Source: Glaciimonas sp. (lineage in GTDB: Bacteria; Pseudomonadota; Gammaproteobacteria; Burkholderiales; Burkholderiaceae_D). From it: a stretch of DNA of 64,000 nucleotides. Made by a program: the position numbers and the translations under genes. The stretch lies in assembly GCA_012927625.1 (NCBI GenBank), contig JABBOV010000012.1, positions 248,001 through 312,000 of the forward strand, given 5' to 3'. How positions within the stretch are numbered: position 1 is the first letter of the stretch; every line of letters starts with the position of its first letter. The notes beneath the pieces are model-generated. The model had not been told where the DNA came from, made no database searches, and saw only the letters and a program-made list of their open reading frames with translations. This document shows positions 8,631 to 17,083 of the stretch, piece after piece.

Positions 8631-8674
8631 CGACTCGCTGACTTGCGCGAACTTTACGGGAAAATAAAAAATCT

Positions 8675-9280
8675 ATGATCAGAAAAACCACGCTTGAGAG
8701 CGCATTCGATGTCGCCGCCCGGTACTTGCCGACCTATCACTACTCCGAGCGCCATGCGATTGCCTCCGTCGACGCTGCCCCGGCGGTGATTTTAAGCGCC
8801 ATGAAGAATTATGACGACCGGCAGGACAAGGTATTGAACACCCTGCTCACCGTGCGTGAATGGCCTTCGCGGGCGGCGGCGGTCTTGGGACGTAAAAATG
8901 CCTTGCATGCCAGAACGCGTTTTGGTCTGGACGATTTTTGCCTGCTAGAGGAAACCAGCAGGGAGATCACGTTCGGCCTGATCGGACGTTTTTGGAAGCT
9001 CGATTATGGTTTGTTTCCCATTGCCAGCGCTGCCGATTTTCAAGACTTTCAACAGCCCGGCGTCGCCAAGTTGGTCATGAGCTTCGCGGTGGAACCCAAT
9101 GCGAGGGGCAATTGGCGCCTGATGACGGAGACACGGATCTGGTGCCCGGACACCAAGTCGCGCCTGATGCTTTTGCCCTATTGGGTCGTCATACGGCTGG
9201 CCAGCGGTTGGATCCGCCTGCGGACCTTGAACCAGATAAAGAAAAACGCGGAACAGGCCCATCATCACCCGGCCACATAA
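8675..9280 (+). CDS. Conserved hypothetical protein, about 201 residues
   Basis: Soluble protein with no signal peptide or membrane segment. It starts at ATG 8675 and has a central segment (FGLIGRFWKLDYGL) followed by beta-rich sequence (KLVMSFAVEP, WRLMTETRIWCPD) and a hydrophobic C-terminal helix (LMLLPYWVVIRLASGWIRLR). The pattern is compatible with a START/SRPBCC-like lipid- or ligand-binding fold, but I do not recognise the family with certainty. It stands alone between a dispersed repeat and the toxin-antitoxin pair. Confidence 0.7.
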   Translation: MIRKTTLESAFDVAARYLPTYHYSERHAIASVDAAPAVILSAMKNYDDRQDKVLNTLLTVREWPSRAAAVLGRKNALHARTRFGLDDFCLLEETSREITFGLIGRFWKLDYGLFPIASAADFQDFQQPGVAKLVMSFAVEPNARGNWRLMTETRIWCPDTKSRLMLLPYWVVIRLASGWIRLRTLNQIKKNAEQAHHHPAT

Positions 9281-9465
9281 ACGGCCGGATTATATTCAAA
9301 ATAGTAATTATTGAGATATTTATGATTCAAAAAAAATAGAATATCGTACGGATAGTCTTTTATTTAAAGGCCGTAAACCGTAATAACGAACACCCTGAGC
9401 TAAAACGCATCCACACCTCATGCTTTAGCCGAAGCCAATTCGGTGCAGATAAGGAAATTTGATTA

Positions 9466-9487
9466 CAATGATTTCATTGATATCATT
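9466..9487. promoter_or_regulatory. Candidate FitA operator
   Basis: Overlapping inverted repeats 13-34 bases before the antitoxin ATG: CAATGA-TT-TCATTG (9466-9479) and AATGAT-N9-ATCATT (9467-9487). FitA-type ribbon-helix-helix antitoxins normally bind such repeats in their own promoter. Confidence 0.45.
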
Positions 9488-9499
9488 TTGGAGCACATT

Positions 9500-9754
9500 A
9501 TGGCGAGTATTACTATCCGTAATCTGGACGAAAGCATCAAGGCGACATTGCGCCTGCAGGCGGCACAACATGGGTGGTCGATGGAGCAGGAAGCGCGCGA
9601 AATTTTGCGTCGCTCGCTACTGCCGGCAGAAAATGCATCCGGTTTTGCACAGCGGATTCACCAGCGTTTCGCGGCACTAACCGGGCCGGAGCAGGACGCT
9701 CTGCCGATTCCTGCACGGCAGGCGACGCGATCAGCACCTGAGCTAGGTTCATGA
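9500..9754 (+). CDS. fitA: FitA-like antitoxin, ribbon-helix-helix
   Basis: An 84-residue protein starting MASITIRNLDESIKATLRLQ, the classical FitA/VapB ribbon-helix-helix beginning, with RAAQHGWSMEQEAREIL-like helices after it. The start at 9500 has GGAG upstream; the longer frame from 9443 has no supporting site. It should bind and neutralise the PIN-domain toxin encoded next and repress their joint promoter. Its stop overlaps the toxin ATG (ATGA). A damaged copy of its 5' end lies at 11717-11775. Confidence 0.88.
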   Translation: MASITIRNLDESIKATLRLQAAQHGWSMEQEAREILRRSLLPAENASGFAQRIHQRFAALTGPEQDALPIPARQATRSAPELGS

Positions 9755-10209
9755 TGATAGAGGTTTTGCCAGCGAATTATTCAGCGGTATTACTGGATAC
9801 AAACGTGTTGTCGGAGCTGATGCGGGCGCGGCCTGATGCGGCTGTTTTGGCGTGGTTTGAACAACAGTCTGGGGTGACGTTTTACACCAGTGCGATTACC
9901 CAGGCAGAGATTTTTCTGGGGATTGCGCTATTACCTGCCGGCAAGCGCCGTGAGGCGCTGGCCGCTGCAGCCGATCTGATGTTTGAAGAGGAATTTGCCA
10001 TGCATTGCCTGCCGTTCGATGCTGCCGCAGCCAGCGAGTATGCGCTGCTGGTAGCTGCGCGCACCAGGATTGGCCATGCGATTTCTACCGAGGATGCGCT
10101 GATCGCCGCGATCGCGATCCAGCATCAAATGCCTTTGGCCACGCGTAATACGAAAGATTTTCTGGATATCGGGCAATTGAAATTGATCAATCCCTGGGTA
10201 ACGAATTAA
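9751..10209 (+). CDS. fitB: PIN-domain toxin, VapC/FitB type
   Basis: PIN-domain ribonuclease of 152 residues. The four acidic positions are visible: D16 in LLDTNVLSE, Glu in ITQAEIFLGI, Asp in ISTEDALIAAIA, and Asp in LATRNTKDF. It is expected to cleave RNA when freed from FitA. The toxin is translationally coupled to fitA by the 4-base overlap, and the pair is complete and apparently functional. It is followed directly by a dispersed repeat. Confidence 0.9.
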   Translation: MMIEVLPANYSAVLLDTNVLSELMRARPDAAVLAWFEQQSGVTFYTSAITQAEIFLGIALLPAGKRREALAAAADLMFEEEFAMHCLPFDAAAASEYALLVAARTRIGHAISTEDALIAAIAIQHQMPLATRNTKDFLDIGQLKLINPWVTN

Positions 10210-10224
10210 GTTAGGTTTGTCTGC

Positions 10225-10402
10225 AAAAAGCCGTAAGTCGCAAGCTGCAATAAGCGCAAGGCCTATCCCGTAGGGCGTCAATAAGCGCAGCGCATTGTGC
10301 TGCATGTTTCTGCTTATACATACAATTGTATTTTTAAACACCGTATGTAATACATGCGAAGACATGCCTGTTTTAACTGATACTCCACCTGTTTTATAAA
10401 AC
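10225..10402 (+). repeat. Dispersed two-part repeat
   Basis: Core with an internal partial duplication (AAGCCGTAAGTCGC and GTAGGGCGTCAATAAGCGCA), then the AT-rich part (ATACAATTGTATTTTTAAAC, ATGCGAAGACATGCCTGTTT, ATACTCCACC and TTTTATAAA). Confidence 0.8.
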
Positions 10403-10503
10403 ATGAAGGCTAGACAGCGCGGTAGCTTGGGCTGCCAAACCGAGTTTGAATATTCAGGGATATTTGCGGGCAAACCTCAAGGCCTATCCCTCCTGGAAGT
10501 TGA

Positions 10504-11502
10504 TTAACCAACAAACAATACCGGCAGCATTGCCCGGACATCGCCATGCAACGATGTCAATGTTTCCTCAAAAGAGAACTGCGGCATTTGGTCGCGAACG
10601 AGAATTGCAACGGCGCGCGCCTGAGCCAGATCGCGTGGCTTCTTGATCGGGTCGCGCGTGTTCAGGCCGGATAACCATGCCTTGTGCAACGCGAATGCGC
10701 GCGGGTCGGGCACTTTGATCGGTACCGGCCAGCCGTCTTCATCAATCGCGATCGTATCGATTTTCGGCGTGTTTAACAGCCATTGCAGCCCAGGCACTTC
10801 CGCTGCCACCAGCATCAGATCTGATGCGCCAAAGGCCACCGCATCCGCACGCTGCATTCCGCGCGAGGCAATGACCAGATCCACCATGAACTGACCCGCA
10901 TTGGCAGCGCGGTATCCATTCTCGCGGACGCATTCAAATGTCTTGTCGGCTTTTTTCAGCAAGCCCAGCAAACCATCGCCATCGAGTTTGTCTGACACCA
11001 GGGTGATTTTATGGCGGGCATCATAGAGTAGATCGACATCGCCGGAGGCGAGCAATTCGAGCAGGAAATGCGCGCCGCCGGCCGATTCGTACCCATACAG
11101 GGCTTGCGTGCCAATCACCGTGAAATTTTCATGGAGGCCGGCCTCATCCAGTTCCCGCAGCACGCGCGCCACGACGCGGGGAACGCGCCCCAGTCGTAAT
11201 GCTTTGTTAAACCTTGCCTGCTCGACAATTTGCTCTGTTATCAGTCGCAAGCGCTCCTGCGCCGCTGCACGTCCGTTGGTGAATGTCAGTAATAATGCCT
11301 CGGTCTCGGGCGAGCGTCGGCCCAGCGACTTGCCATTTCCACGCCGATCCTGGTCTTTGAACAGATACTCGGTGTCGCGAACCGTCTTCCAGCGCATACC
11401 GTAGCGGTACGTTTTCGCGTGGCGCTGTGCGACACGATAATTTTCGAAGAGTTGTTCACTGTTGACCAGGTGAAGTCGTTGCTGATTGGATAGCAGCTTC
11501 AT
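10504..11502 (-). CDS. GSU2403-family nucleotidyltransferase-fold protein
   Basis: A 332-residue protein. The N-terminal third is basic and helical. The middle has the VIGTQALYGYES segment (about residues 129-140) and the DxD pair GDVDLLYD (about 154-161) typical of the NTP_transf_8/GSU2403 nucleotidyltransferase fold. The C-terminal half contains an IDEDGWPVPIKVPDPRAFALHKAWL stretch also typical of the family. Substrate is unknown; relatives are chromosomal accessory genes and some nucleotidyltransferase-fold proteins act as toxins. The start codon is embedded in a 19-bp-arm palindrome, suggesting autoregulation. It lies between fitAB and a fitA remnant. Confidence 0.85.
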   Translation of the reverse strand: MKLLSNQQRLHLVNSEQLFENYRVAQRHAKTYRYGMRWKTVRDTEYLFKDQDRRGNGKSLGRRSPETEALLLTFTNGRAAAQERLRLITEQIVEQARFNKALRLGRVPRVVARVLRELDEAGLHENFTVIGTQALYGYESAGGAHFLLELLASGDVDLLYDARHKITLVSDKLDGDGLLGLLKKADKTFECVRENGYRAANAGQFMVDLVIASRGMQRADAVAFGASDLMLVAAEVPGLQWLLNTPKIDTIAIDEDGWPVPIKVPDPRAFALHKAWLSGLNTRDPIKKPRDLAQARAVAILVRDQMPQFSFEETLTSLHGDVRAMLPVLFVG

Positions 11503-11550
11503 GATGTTTCCGGCAAAATATTGATTTCTATTATTTTGCCGGAAACATCA
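11502..11550. promoter_or_regulatory. Large palindrome at the nucleotidyltransferase start
   Basis: Perfect 19-bp inverted repeat: TGATGTTTCCGGCAAAATA at 11502-11520 and its complement at 11532-11550, with an 11-base spacer. The left arm begins within the start codon of the leftward gene. It could be an operator, an mRNA hairpin that hides the start, or the end of a small element. A further partial TTTCCGGC copy lies near 11577. Confidence 0.7.
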
Positions 11551-11716
11551 CGGTGGTGCAAGGTTGGGGATAGTTGTTTCCGGCGGGATCGGCATGTTTG
11601 GATTCTTGCCGAATACACGCTTTTCCCTGGATGCTCACTTGATACGCTAGACAGACCACGGTTTTTTTCTGATCAAAACAACTCTGCCACCATCAGTGAG
11701 CCAATCCGGCACAGCT

Positions 11717-11775
11717 TTGGAGCACATGATGGCGAGTATTACTTTCCGTAATCTGGATCAGAGCATCAATCCGGT
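11717..11775 (+). pseudogene. Remnant of a second fitA antitoxin gene
   Basis: TTTGGAGCACATGATGGCGA onward matches the ribosome site and first codons of fitA at 9489-9545, encoding MASITFRNLDQSINP against MASITIRNLDESIKAT. Homology stops after about 16 codons and no toxin follows. The stretch 11551-11880 otherwise holds no gene that I can support. Confidence 0.75.
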
Positions 11776-11880
11776 GCGCAGCGTTGCATCGGCAGCGCCG
11801 GGGATTGATAACTTCCAAGCCGCACCGATATTAATGAGCACTCATGGCGCGGCAAGAGCCACTCAACGCGCCAGCTTGCA

Positions 11881-12558
11881 TCAAGTTGCTTGTTGCAAAC
11901 GATAGCTCACCAACTCATCAATCGACAACAAGACCAGATCATGGGCAATCGCATATTTCACGACATCATTGCCCTTGGCCATGCTGCCATTCGGATTCAT
12001 CAATTCGCTTAATACGGCTGCCGGCATCAGCCCCGCCATCTGCACCAGGTCGACCGAACCTTCAGTATGGCCGCGTCGACTGAGGACACCGCCGGGTGCT
12101 GCCCGCAACGGGAATACATGGCCCGGCCGGGCTAGATGGTCCGGCTGTGCGTCAGCGGCAACTGCGGCCAATACGGTGGTGACCCTGTCCGCTGCCGAGA
12201 CACCGGTGGTCACGCCATGCTTGGCTTCGATGGTGACCGTAAATGCCGTGCCGTAACGGCTGTCATTCTGCGCGACCATCGGCGGCAACTGTAATTGCTG
12301 TAATTTTTCATCGGTCAGACATAGGCAAACAATCCCGCTGCAATCGCGGATCAATGCTGCCATGGATTCTATGGTGACCTTTTCAGCGGCGAGGATCAGA
12401 TCGGCTTCATTTTCCCGATCGAAATCATCCATCAGCAAGATCGGGCGTCCCATCCGCAAATCGGATAGGGCGCGCTGCAATCTTTGGTCGAATGGGGCTT
12501 GAGGGGTTTCTGCGTTGGCAGAAGATCTGGTGGGACTTGGTACAGTGCTGATAATCAT
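11881..12558 (-). CDS. ribB: 3,4-dihydroxy-2-butanone-4-phosphate synthase
   Basis: Converts ribulose 5-phosphate to 3,4-dihydroxy-2-butanone 4-phosphate plus formate in riboflavin synthesis. The protein has 225 residues. The acidic metal-binding loop [12 protein letters not shown] is near residue 40, followed by [20 protein letters not shown], and [21 protein letters not shown]-type substrate-site sequence. There is no GTP cyclohydrolase II domain, so it is the monofunctional form. The start at 12558 is preceded by GGAG; the longer frame runs through the riboswitch and is not coding. Expression should fall when FMN is high. Confidence 0.95.
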   Translation of the reverse strand: MIISTVPSPTRSSANAETPQAPFDQRLQRALSDLRMGRPILLMDDFDRENEADLILAAEKVTIESMAALIRDCSGIVCLCLTDEKLQQLQLPPMVAQNDSRYGTAFTVTIEAKHGVTTGVSAADRVTTVLAAVAADAQPDHLARPGHVFPLRAAPGGVLSRRGHTEGSVDLVQMAGLMPAAVLSELMNPNGSMAKGNDVVKYAIAHDLVLLSIDELVSYRLQQAT

Positions 12559-12667
12559 ATTTGAAACGCTCCGGCAAAAAGAATGTGCAAAAGACGTTTC
12601 AGGGGATTTGTTGAATAGCCAAGCGAAAGCGACCGCAGTGTAAAACTGTGGACACTTTATGCGTGGC

Positions 12668-12850
12668 GCATCTTCTCTCATCCGGACTATGACCGTCGGC
12701 CCTGGAATCACACCAGATCTGCTGACCTTGCAAGGCAAATCCCGAAGTTCAGAATCCGCCGTCGACTGCAAGCGCTCGCGGGCTTGTCCGGGCACAAAAC
12801 CACTGCGCCAGAATTTACCGCCGGTGGGGAATTTCGCCCCGCCCTGAAGA
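12668..12850 (-). promoter_or_regulatory. FMN riboswitch (RFN element) upstream of ribB
   Basis: Read on the minus strand from 12850: the P1/P2 beginning TTCAGGGCGGGGCGAAATTC, then CCCCACCGGCGGT, AGCCCGCGAGCGCTT, AGGTCAGCAGATCTGGTG, TTCCAGGGCCGACGG and CATAGTCCGGATGAGAGAAG. These are all the conserved RFN blocks in order. The distance to the ribB start is about 110 bases. A TATAAT box sits at 12884-12889 on the minus strand, 34 bases before the element, and is a plausible -10 of its promoter. Confidence 0.96.
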
Positions 12851-13025
12851 CGTGCTACCTGCCGATAAATTCTCGGCCCGCAAATTATACGTAAAACGAT
12901 GCTTGACTACACTGGCTTTGAAGACAATGTGTACTTATGGCAATTTTGGATAATCCCGTTTCCCAGCATTTACTGGCGACGGCTATCTCATTGGGTTTTG
13001 CAGAGGCTCAATTTATGTAGAAATC

Positions 13026-13264
13026 AAAGCCGTAAGGCGTAATTCGTGGCGTCAATAAGTGCAAGGCCGTAAGGGGTAATTCGTAGGGCGTCAATAAGCG
13101 AAGCGCATTGCGCCGCATGTTATACGCATACCTACAAGTGTATTTTCAATACCGCAATTGATACTCCATGTTTTTTATAAATTCATTAAGGCTGCGAGGC
13201 CAGTAAAGCCGTGGCTTCCCGCCATCAGCATGCGGCGTAATGCGCTACGCTTATTACGCCCTAC
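13026..13264 (+). repeat. Dispersed repeat, compound copy
   Basis: Two tandem cores (AAGCCGTAAGGCGTAATTCG near 13026 and AAGGCCGTAAGGGGTAATTC near 13062) are followed by a shortened AT-rich part (ACCTACAAGTGTATTTTCAA, GATACTCCATG, TTTTTTATAAA). A closing inverted core, GCGGCGTAATGCGCTACGCT followed by TATTACGCCCTAC, ends at about 13264. The stretch 12898-13025 before it contains only a 27-codon frame (12937-13020) with no support. Confidence 0.8.
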
Positions 13265-13340
13265 TCACTCCAAGTCAAGAGAAATTTCTCCAAAATAAAA
13301 ATTTACCCGGCAGGACAGCTAAATATATAAATTTTGTAAA

Positions 13341-13358
13341 ACAGTAATTATTTACTGT
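13341..13358. promoter_or_regulatory. Candidate operator before DUF2975/XRE pair
   Basis: Inverted repeat ACAGTAA-TTAT-TTACTGT about 45 bases upstream of the DUF2975 start. Its flanks also mirror in part (GTAAAACAG and CTGTAAAAC). A likely binding site for the XRE regulator of the same operon. Confidence 0.45.
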
Positions 13359-13402
13359 AAAACAATACATAATAGCGACAAAATAACTTCCTGGAGATCG
13401 CT

Positions 13403-13981
13403 ATGCCATTAATGAATTCACCTGCCTACTCCAAAGCCAATACTTTTCACGGCTCCGCTTGCATCAAGCTGCGCTTCACGGCGCAATGCATGCGCTTGTT
13501 AAGCGCGGGTTATGCCGCTTGGGTTTTGTGGCAAATTTTGAATTGGTGGCTTGACGCGGAGCGCTTGATGCGCCTCGCGGGGGGATATTTAAACCGGGAC
13601 TTGAGTGGCATGGCGACCTGGCAGCGCATGGCTGCACTCAGTTTGGATATGGTTGCGTGGACCTTGCTGCTTGCTGCCGTGATTTATTGCTGGAAGTTTC
13701 TGGGCAACTTGCGCAACAGTGCCAGCTTTTCAGGACAAGGCGCGCATCAGTTCATGCGCTGTGCCTGGCTGGCCATTGCATGCGAAACCGTCACCCTTTT
13801 GTCGCGCCCGCTGCAAAGCTATTTCATCACCGCGCACTTAAGCGCTGCCGAACAAGTTTTTCAATGGCAATTCAGAGCTTCTGATTTGCAAGGCATCATT
13901 CTGTGCCTTGCTCTGCTGATGTTTGCGCTGGTGTACGCATGGGCGCTCGAAATCGCCGAAGAAAACAAAGGGTTTATCTGA
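13403..13981 (+). CDS. DUF2975 membrane protein
   Basis: A 192-residue inner-membrane protein with four hydrophobic segments: AGYAAWVLWQILNWWL, LDMVAWTLLLAAVIYCW, FMRCAWLAIACETVTLL and IILCLALLMFALVYAWALEI. It ends in the short acidic tail typical of DUF2975 proteins. GGAGATCGCT lies upstream of the ATG. The stop codon overlaps the next start (TGATG), and the next gene is a small XRE regulator, the usual partner for this family. Function in the cell is not established. Confidence 0.82.
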   Translation: MPLMNSPAYSKANTFHGSACIKLRFTAQCMRLLSAGYAAWVLWQILNWWLDAERLMRLAGGYLNRDLSGMATWQRMAALSLDMVAWTLLLAAVIYCWKFLGNLRNSASFSGQGAHQFMRCAWLAIACETVTLLSRPLQSYFITAHLSAAEQVFQWQFRASDLQGIILCLALLMFALVYAWALEIAEENKGFI

Positions 13982-14229
13982 TGCCTATTGTGGTTAACCT
14001 GGACGTGATGCTGGCCAAACGAAAAATGCGCTCACGCGATCTAGCGCACCTGGTGGGCATCACCGAACAAAACATCTCACTGCTCAAATCCGGCAAAGTC
14101 AAAGGAGTACGGTTTGACACGCTGGAGCGTATTTGCGAGATTTTGAATTGCCAGCCGGGCGATATTTTAGAGTTCGTCGCTGAAGACCGAACGCCAATTT
14201 CACAAGCCGACAATTCACCCCGAACTTGA
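13981..14229 (+). CDS. Small XRE-type transcriptional regulator
   Basis: An 82-residue Cro/YozG-like helix-turn-helix protein. The sequence RDLAHLVGITEQNISLLKSG is the HTH, followed by RFDTLERICEILNCQPGDIL, the usual end of this short family. Starting at 13981 gives the one-base overlap with the DUF2975 stop; the longer frame from 13903 would run inside that gene. It probably represses its own operon at the dyad near 13341. Confidence 0.92.
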   Translation: MPIVVNLDVMLAKRKMRSRDLAHLVGITEQNISLLKSGKVKGVRFDTLERICEILNCQPGDILEFVAEDRTPISQADNSPRT

Positions 14230-14263
14230 CTTTCTCAGGTTATTTTTGAACATAAATACCCCT

Positions 14264-16243
14264 ATGCGAACTCTCTCCAAACTCACTTTGGCCGTAGCCA
14301 CGCTGTCTTTTATGCTACTTGGCGGTTGCACCACCGCTCCCTCACACCCAAGCCTGCGCGATGATCAAAAGGGCCAATCCACACCTGAAAAACTGGTGCC
14401 CGTGCGCCAATACGTGGCTGACTGGAATGGCAATGGAGGCTACCAATTATCGCCAGATGGCGCGCAATTGATGTGGGTTGCCCGCAAAGGTCTGGGGCCT
14501 GGATTATTTGTTAAAAACTTGCAAACCGGCACCGTTCGCAGTTATGCCATTCCTGTCCCCGGGCAATGGGCCGAGGACAGCCGTCATGTGCTGATTCAAT
14601 TGGATAATGGCAATGAAAACACCCATGTATACCAACTGGACACCTTGTCCGCAGATACAAATCTCAAAGACTTGACCCCGTTCGCCGGGTCCAAGTCGTT
14701 CATTCACTCCTTGGTGCAGGGCAGCCCAGATCTGTTGATTGCCAATAACCAGCGTAATCCCAAGGTATTTGATCTGTACCGTTACGACCACGCATCAGCC
14801 AAATTGAACCTGCTCGCCGAAAACCCCGGCAGCGTTGCATTGTGGCTCACCGATAAGGTCGGTCACGTTATAGGGCGTGCGCGCAAAGACGCCGAACAAT
14901 GGGTTTATGAAACCCCAAGCGATTCAAGCAACACTATGTGGCAGGAGGTGTTCAAGGTCAGTTACTTTGATACGGTTCAACCCCTGGCGGTTACGGCGGA
15001 TAAAAAATTTCTGTGGGCGCTTTCCAATCAAAGTCGCGACAAGCTGGCTCTGGTCAAGCTGGACCTGCTCAGCGGCTCCGAACAGGTGATCTATGCCGAC
15101 CCGCGTGTGGATGTATCTCAGGCTTTGATCAGCGCCAAAACATTGGAGCCGCTGGCCGTATCGCTCGACCCCGATTACCAGGAGTGGAAATTTTTCGATG
15201 CGCGCCTGCAAGCGGCGATTGACAAAATAAGAGGTACCTCGCACACGCGGCTGGATATTGTCAGCATTAGCCGTGATGAAAATCTGATCGTAGCTTTTGT
15301 CATGCGTGAAACCGGCGGGCAAACCTTGCTCTACAACGTGGCGCAAAACCAGACTGAGTTACTGGGCGAGCATTCGCGAAGCCGCATCCATGCCATTAGC
15401 TCCTTGCCTCGGCAACAACCGCTTCACTTTCCAAGCCGCGACGGCTTGGACCTGCATGGCTATGTGACCCTGCCCGCAGGCAGCAATGGCCAGCCTTTGC
15501 CCACCGTGGTCTATGTACATGGCGGCCCGTGGGCGCGTGATGTCGCCTTTGGGGGTGACCCCATTCCCTCGTTTCTGGCTAATAGAGGCTATGCGGTGTT
15601 GCAAGTCAACTACCGCGGATCGAGTGGGTATGGTCGTGCTTTTATGGAGGCGGCAAGGGGTGAATTTGCGGGCAAGATGCACACCGATTTGCTGGACGGC
15701 ATTGACTATCTGGTGGCCCAAGGTGTCACCGATCCTCACAAAGTTGCCATCATGGGGGCCAGTTACGGCGGCTATGCGAGCATGGTCGGCATGACATTCA
15801 CCCCCGATCGCTTTGCCTGCGGCATCAGCTTGGTCGGTATGTCCGAGCTGGTGAGCCTTATGGAAAACGCACCGCCGTACTGGGACTTGAACAAACCCTG
15901 GTGGCTGAAATACGTGGGCGACCCGGCCAATCCCGAAGAACGCATCGTGATGGATGAGAAATCGCCCTTGTACCGTGCAGACCAGGCACAAGGACCGATG
16001 CTGATACTGCACGGCGCGCAAGATTCACGGGTCAATGTCGATCAATCGACGCGGATGGCGCAAGCGTTGAGCAAGGCAGGCAAGTCTGTTGATATTTATG
16101 TTTACAAAAACGCTGCACACGGTCTGCATCGGTGGCCCGACAAGTTAAGTTATTTCAGAAAAACAGAGGATTTTTTGGCGCAATGCCTGGGCGGGCGTAG
16201 CAGTGGATTTGATTTTTACCAACTGGGAAGCTGGGCGTTATAA
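14264..16243 (+). CDS. S9-family prolyl oligopeptidase-type lipoprotein
   Basis: Serine peptidase of about 660 residues with a lipoprotein signal (LSFMLLGGC), so it is probably anchored in the envelope. The first 380 residues form the beta-propeller part and the rest is an alpha/beta hydrolase. Catalytic residues are visible as Ser in GASYGGYAS, Asp in LHGAQDSRV and His in NAAHGLHRW; an oxyanion segment YVHGGPWARD precedes them. The start at ATG 14264 gives a standard signal peptide; TTG 14246 is possible. It likely cleaves short peptides or acyl-peptides. It directly follows the XRE gene but is probably separate from it in function. Confidence 0.92.
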   Translation: MRTLSKLTLAVATLSFMLLGGCTTAPSHPSLRDDQKGQSTPEKLVPVRQYVADWNGNGGYQLSPDGAQLMWVARKGLGPGLFVKNLQTGTVRSYAIPVPGQWAEDSRHVLIQLDNGNENTHVYQLDTLSADTNLKDLTPFAGSKSFIHSLVQGSPDLLIANNQRNPKVFDLYRYDHASAKLNLLAENPGSVALWLTDKVGHVIGRARKDAEQWVYETPSDSSNTMWQEVFKVSYFDTVQPLAVTADKKFLWALSNQSRDKLALVKLDLLSGSEQVIYADPRVDVSQALISAKTLEPLAVSLDPDYQEWKFFDARLQAAIDKIRGTSHTRLDIVSISRDENLIVAFVMRETGGQTLLYNVAQNQTELLGEHSRSRIHAISSLPRQQPLHFPSRDGLDLHGYVTLPAGSNGQPLPTVVYVHGGPWARDVAFGGDPIPSFLANRGYAVLQVNYRGSSGYGRAFMEAARGEFAGKMHTDLLDGIDYLVAQGVTDPHKVAIMGASYGGYASMVGMTFTPDRFACGISLVGMSELVSLMENAPPYWDLNKPWWLKYVGDPANPEERIVMDEKSPLYRADQAQGPMLILHGAQDSRVNVDQSTRMAQALSKAGKSVDIYVYKNAAHGLHRWPDKLSYFRKTEDFLAQCLGGRSSGFDFYQLGSWAL

Positions 16244-16244
16244 C

Positions 16245-16520
16245 CATGCAATCAATAATCACAAAATTCCTTATCGTTGCCACTTTAAGCTTGCCGGTTG
16301 CAACGTGGACATTTTAAAACCTGTACGTAAATTGGCCCCGGAGTTGGCTGGCGTCACCTTTGTGAACGAGCATATATGCGTTGAAGAAATGCGCCAAGCC
16401 AAAGATGCCATCCGCTGGTATGCAGATGCAATGTCGTTTGTGCGCTCCAGTGGTGGAGACATCCACGCCAACCCACGAGCCTTATTTTGCTCAACATTAA
16501 AGTACTCACAGTCATTTTGA
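16245..16520 (+). pseudogene. Frameshifted remnant of a small exported protein gene
   Basis: From ATG 16245, two bases after the peptidase stop, a signal-peptide-like sequence MQSIITKFLIVATLSLPVAT is encoded before a stop. A different frame over the same region then continues with plausible coding sequence (KPVRKLAPELAGVTFVNEHI, then AKDAIRWYADAMSFV) to a stop at 16520. The simplest reading is one gene broken by a frameshift near 16310. No family is recognised, and both parts could be chance frames. Confidence 0.35.
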
Positions 16521-16903
16521 ATCCGGCCATTGCTGCCCGTATCTTTGCTACGCTAATCGCTGGCGCCATCATCTTTCAGCTTGCACTTGCCGTTGGTATG
16601 CCGTGGGGTGAATTAGCATGGGGCGGTGCATTTCCGGGGACGCTGCCTTCACATATGCGGGTTGCGTCAGTAGGAGCAGCGGTTCTTCTTTTTACGTTAG
16701 CGCTGGTCGTCATGGTTCGTGCCGGCCTAATCGAGTCCAGATGGAAGTCGGCCTCCAAAATACTAATTTGGGTTGTAGTTGCGTACTGTGCTCTAGGAGT
16801 TATCGCCAACACAATCACGCCAAGCTTCTGGGAGCGGGTCATTTGGATGCCAGTGACAATGCTGCTCCTGGGGTCTAGCATTATCGTTGCGCGAGCTCGC
16901 TGA
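16487..16903 (+). CDS. Hypothetical small membrane protein
   Basis: A 138-residue protein with four membrane segments: AARIFATLIAGAIIFQLALAV, VGAAVLLFTLALVVMV, ILIWVVVAYCALGVIAN and VIWMPVTMLLLGSSIIVAR. The frame has no good ATG near the beginning and would start at TTG 16487 or a later TTG at about 16516, so the exact N-terminus is unsure. No motif beyond the membrane topology. It overlaps the end of the upstream remnant and is followed by a dispersed repeat. Confidence 0.6.
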   Translation: MLNIKVLTVILNPAIAARIFATLIAGAIIFQLALAVGMPWGELAWGGAFPGTLPSHMRVASVGAAVLLFTLALVVMVRAGLIESRWKSASKILIWVVVAYCALGVIANTITPSFWERVIWMPVTMLLLGSSIIVARAR

Positions 16904-16918
16904 TTTGCTGCACGATTT

Positions 16919-17083
16919 GCTGCAAGACAGTAAGGTGTAATGCGTAGGGCGATGCGCTTATTGACGCTCAGCAAGTTACGCCTTCTGCGTGCATACCACT
17001 GGTATGTATTTTTAATATACGCAATAAATACATGCGTAAAGATGCCTATTTTTACGCATACACCATATTTTTTAAAATCAAAG
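16919..17083 (+). repeat. Dispersed two-part repeat, diverged
   Basis: Diverged core (AGTAAGGTGTAATGCGTAGG) then the AT-rich part (GGTATGTATTTTTAATATAC, ATACATGCGTAAAGATGCCT, ATTTTTACGCATACACC and TTTTTTAAAA). The remaining stretch to 17315 holds no supported gene. Confidence 0.75.

Noticed and set aside
16203-16470. Independent gene starting inside the S9 peptidase 3' end
   Set aside because: The upstream part of the frame overlaps conserved peptidase sequence; only the part after 16310 looks coding, so it was listed as a remnant.
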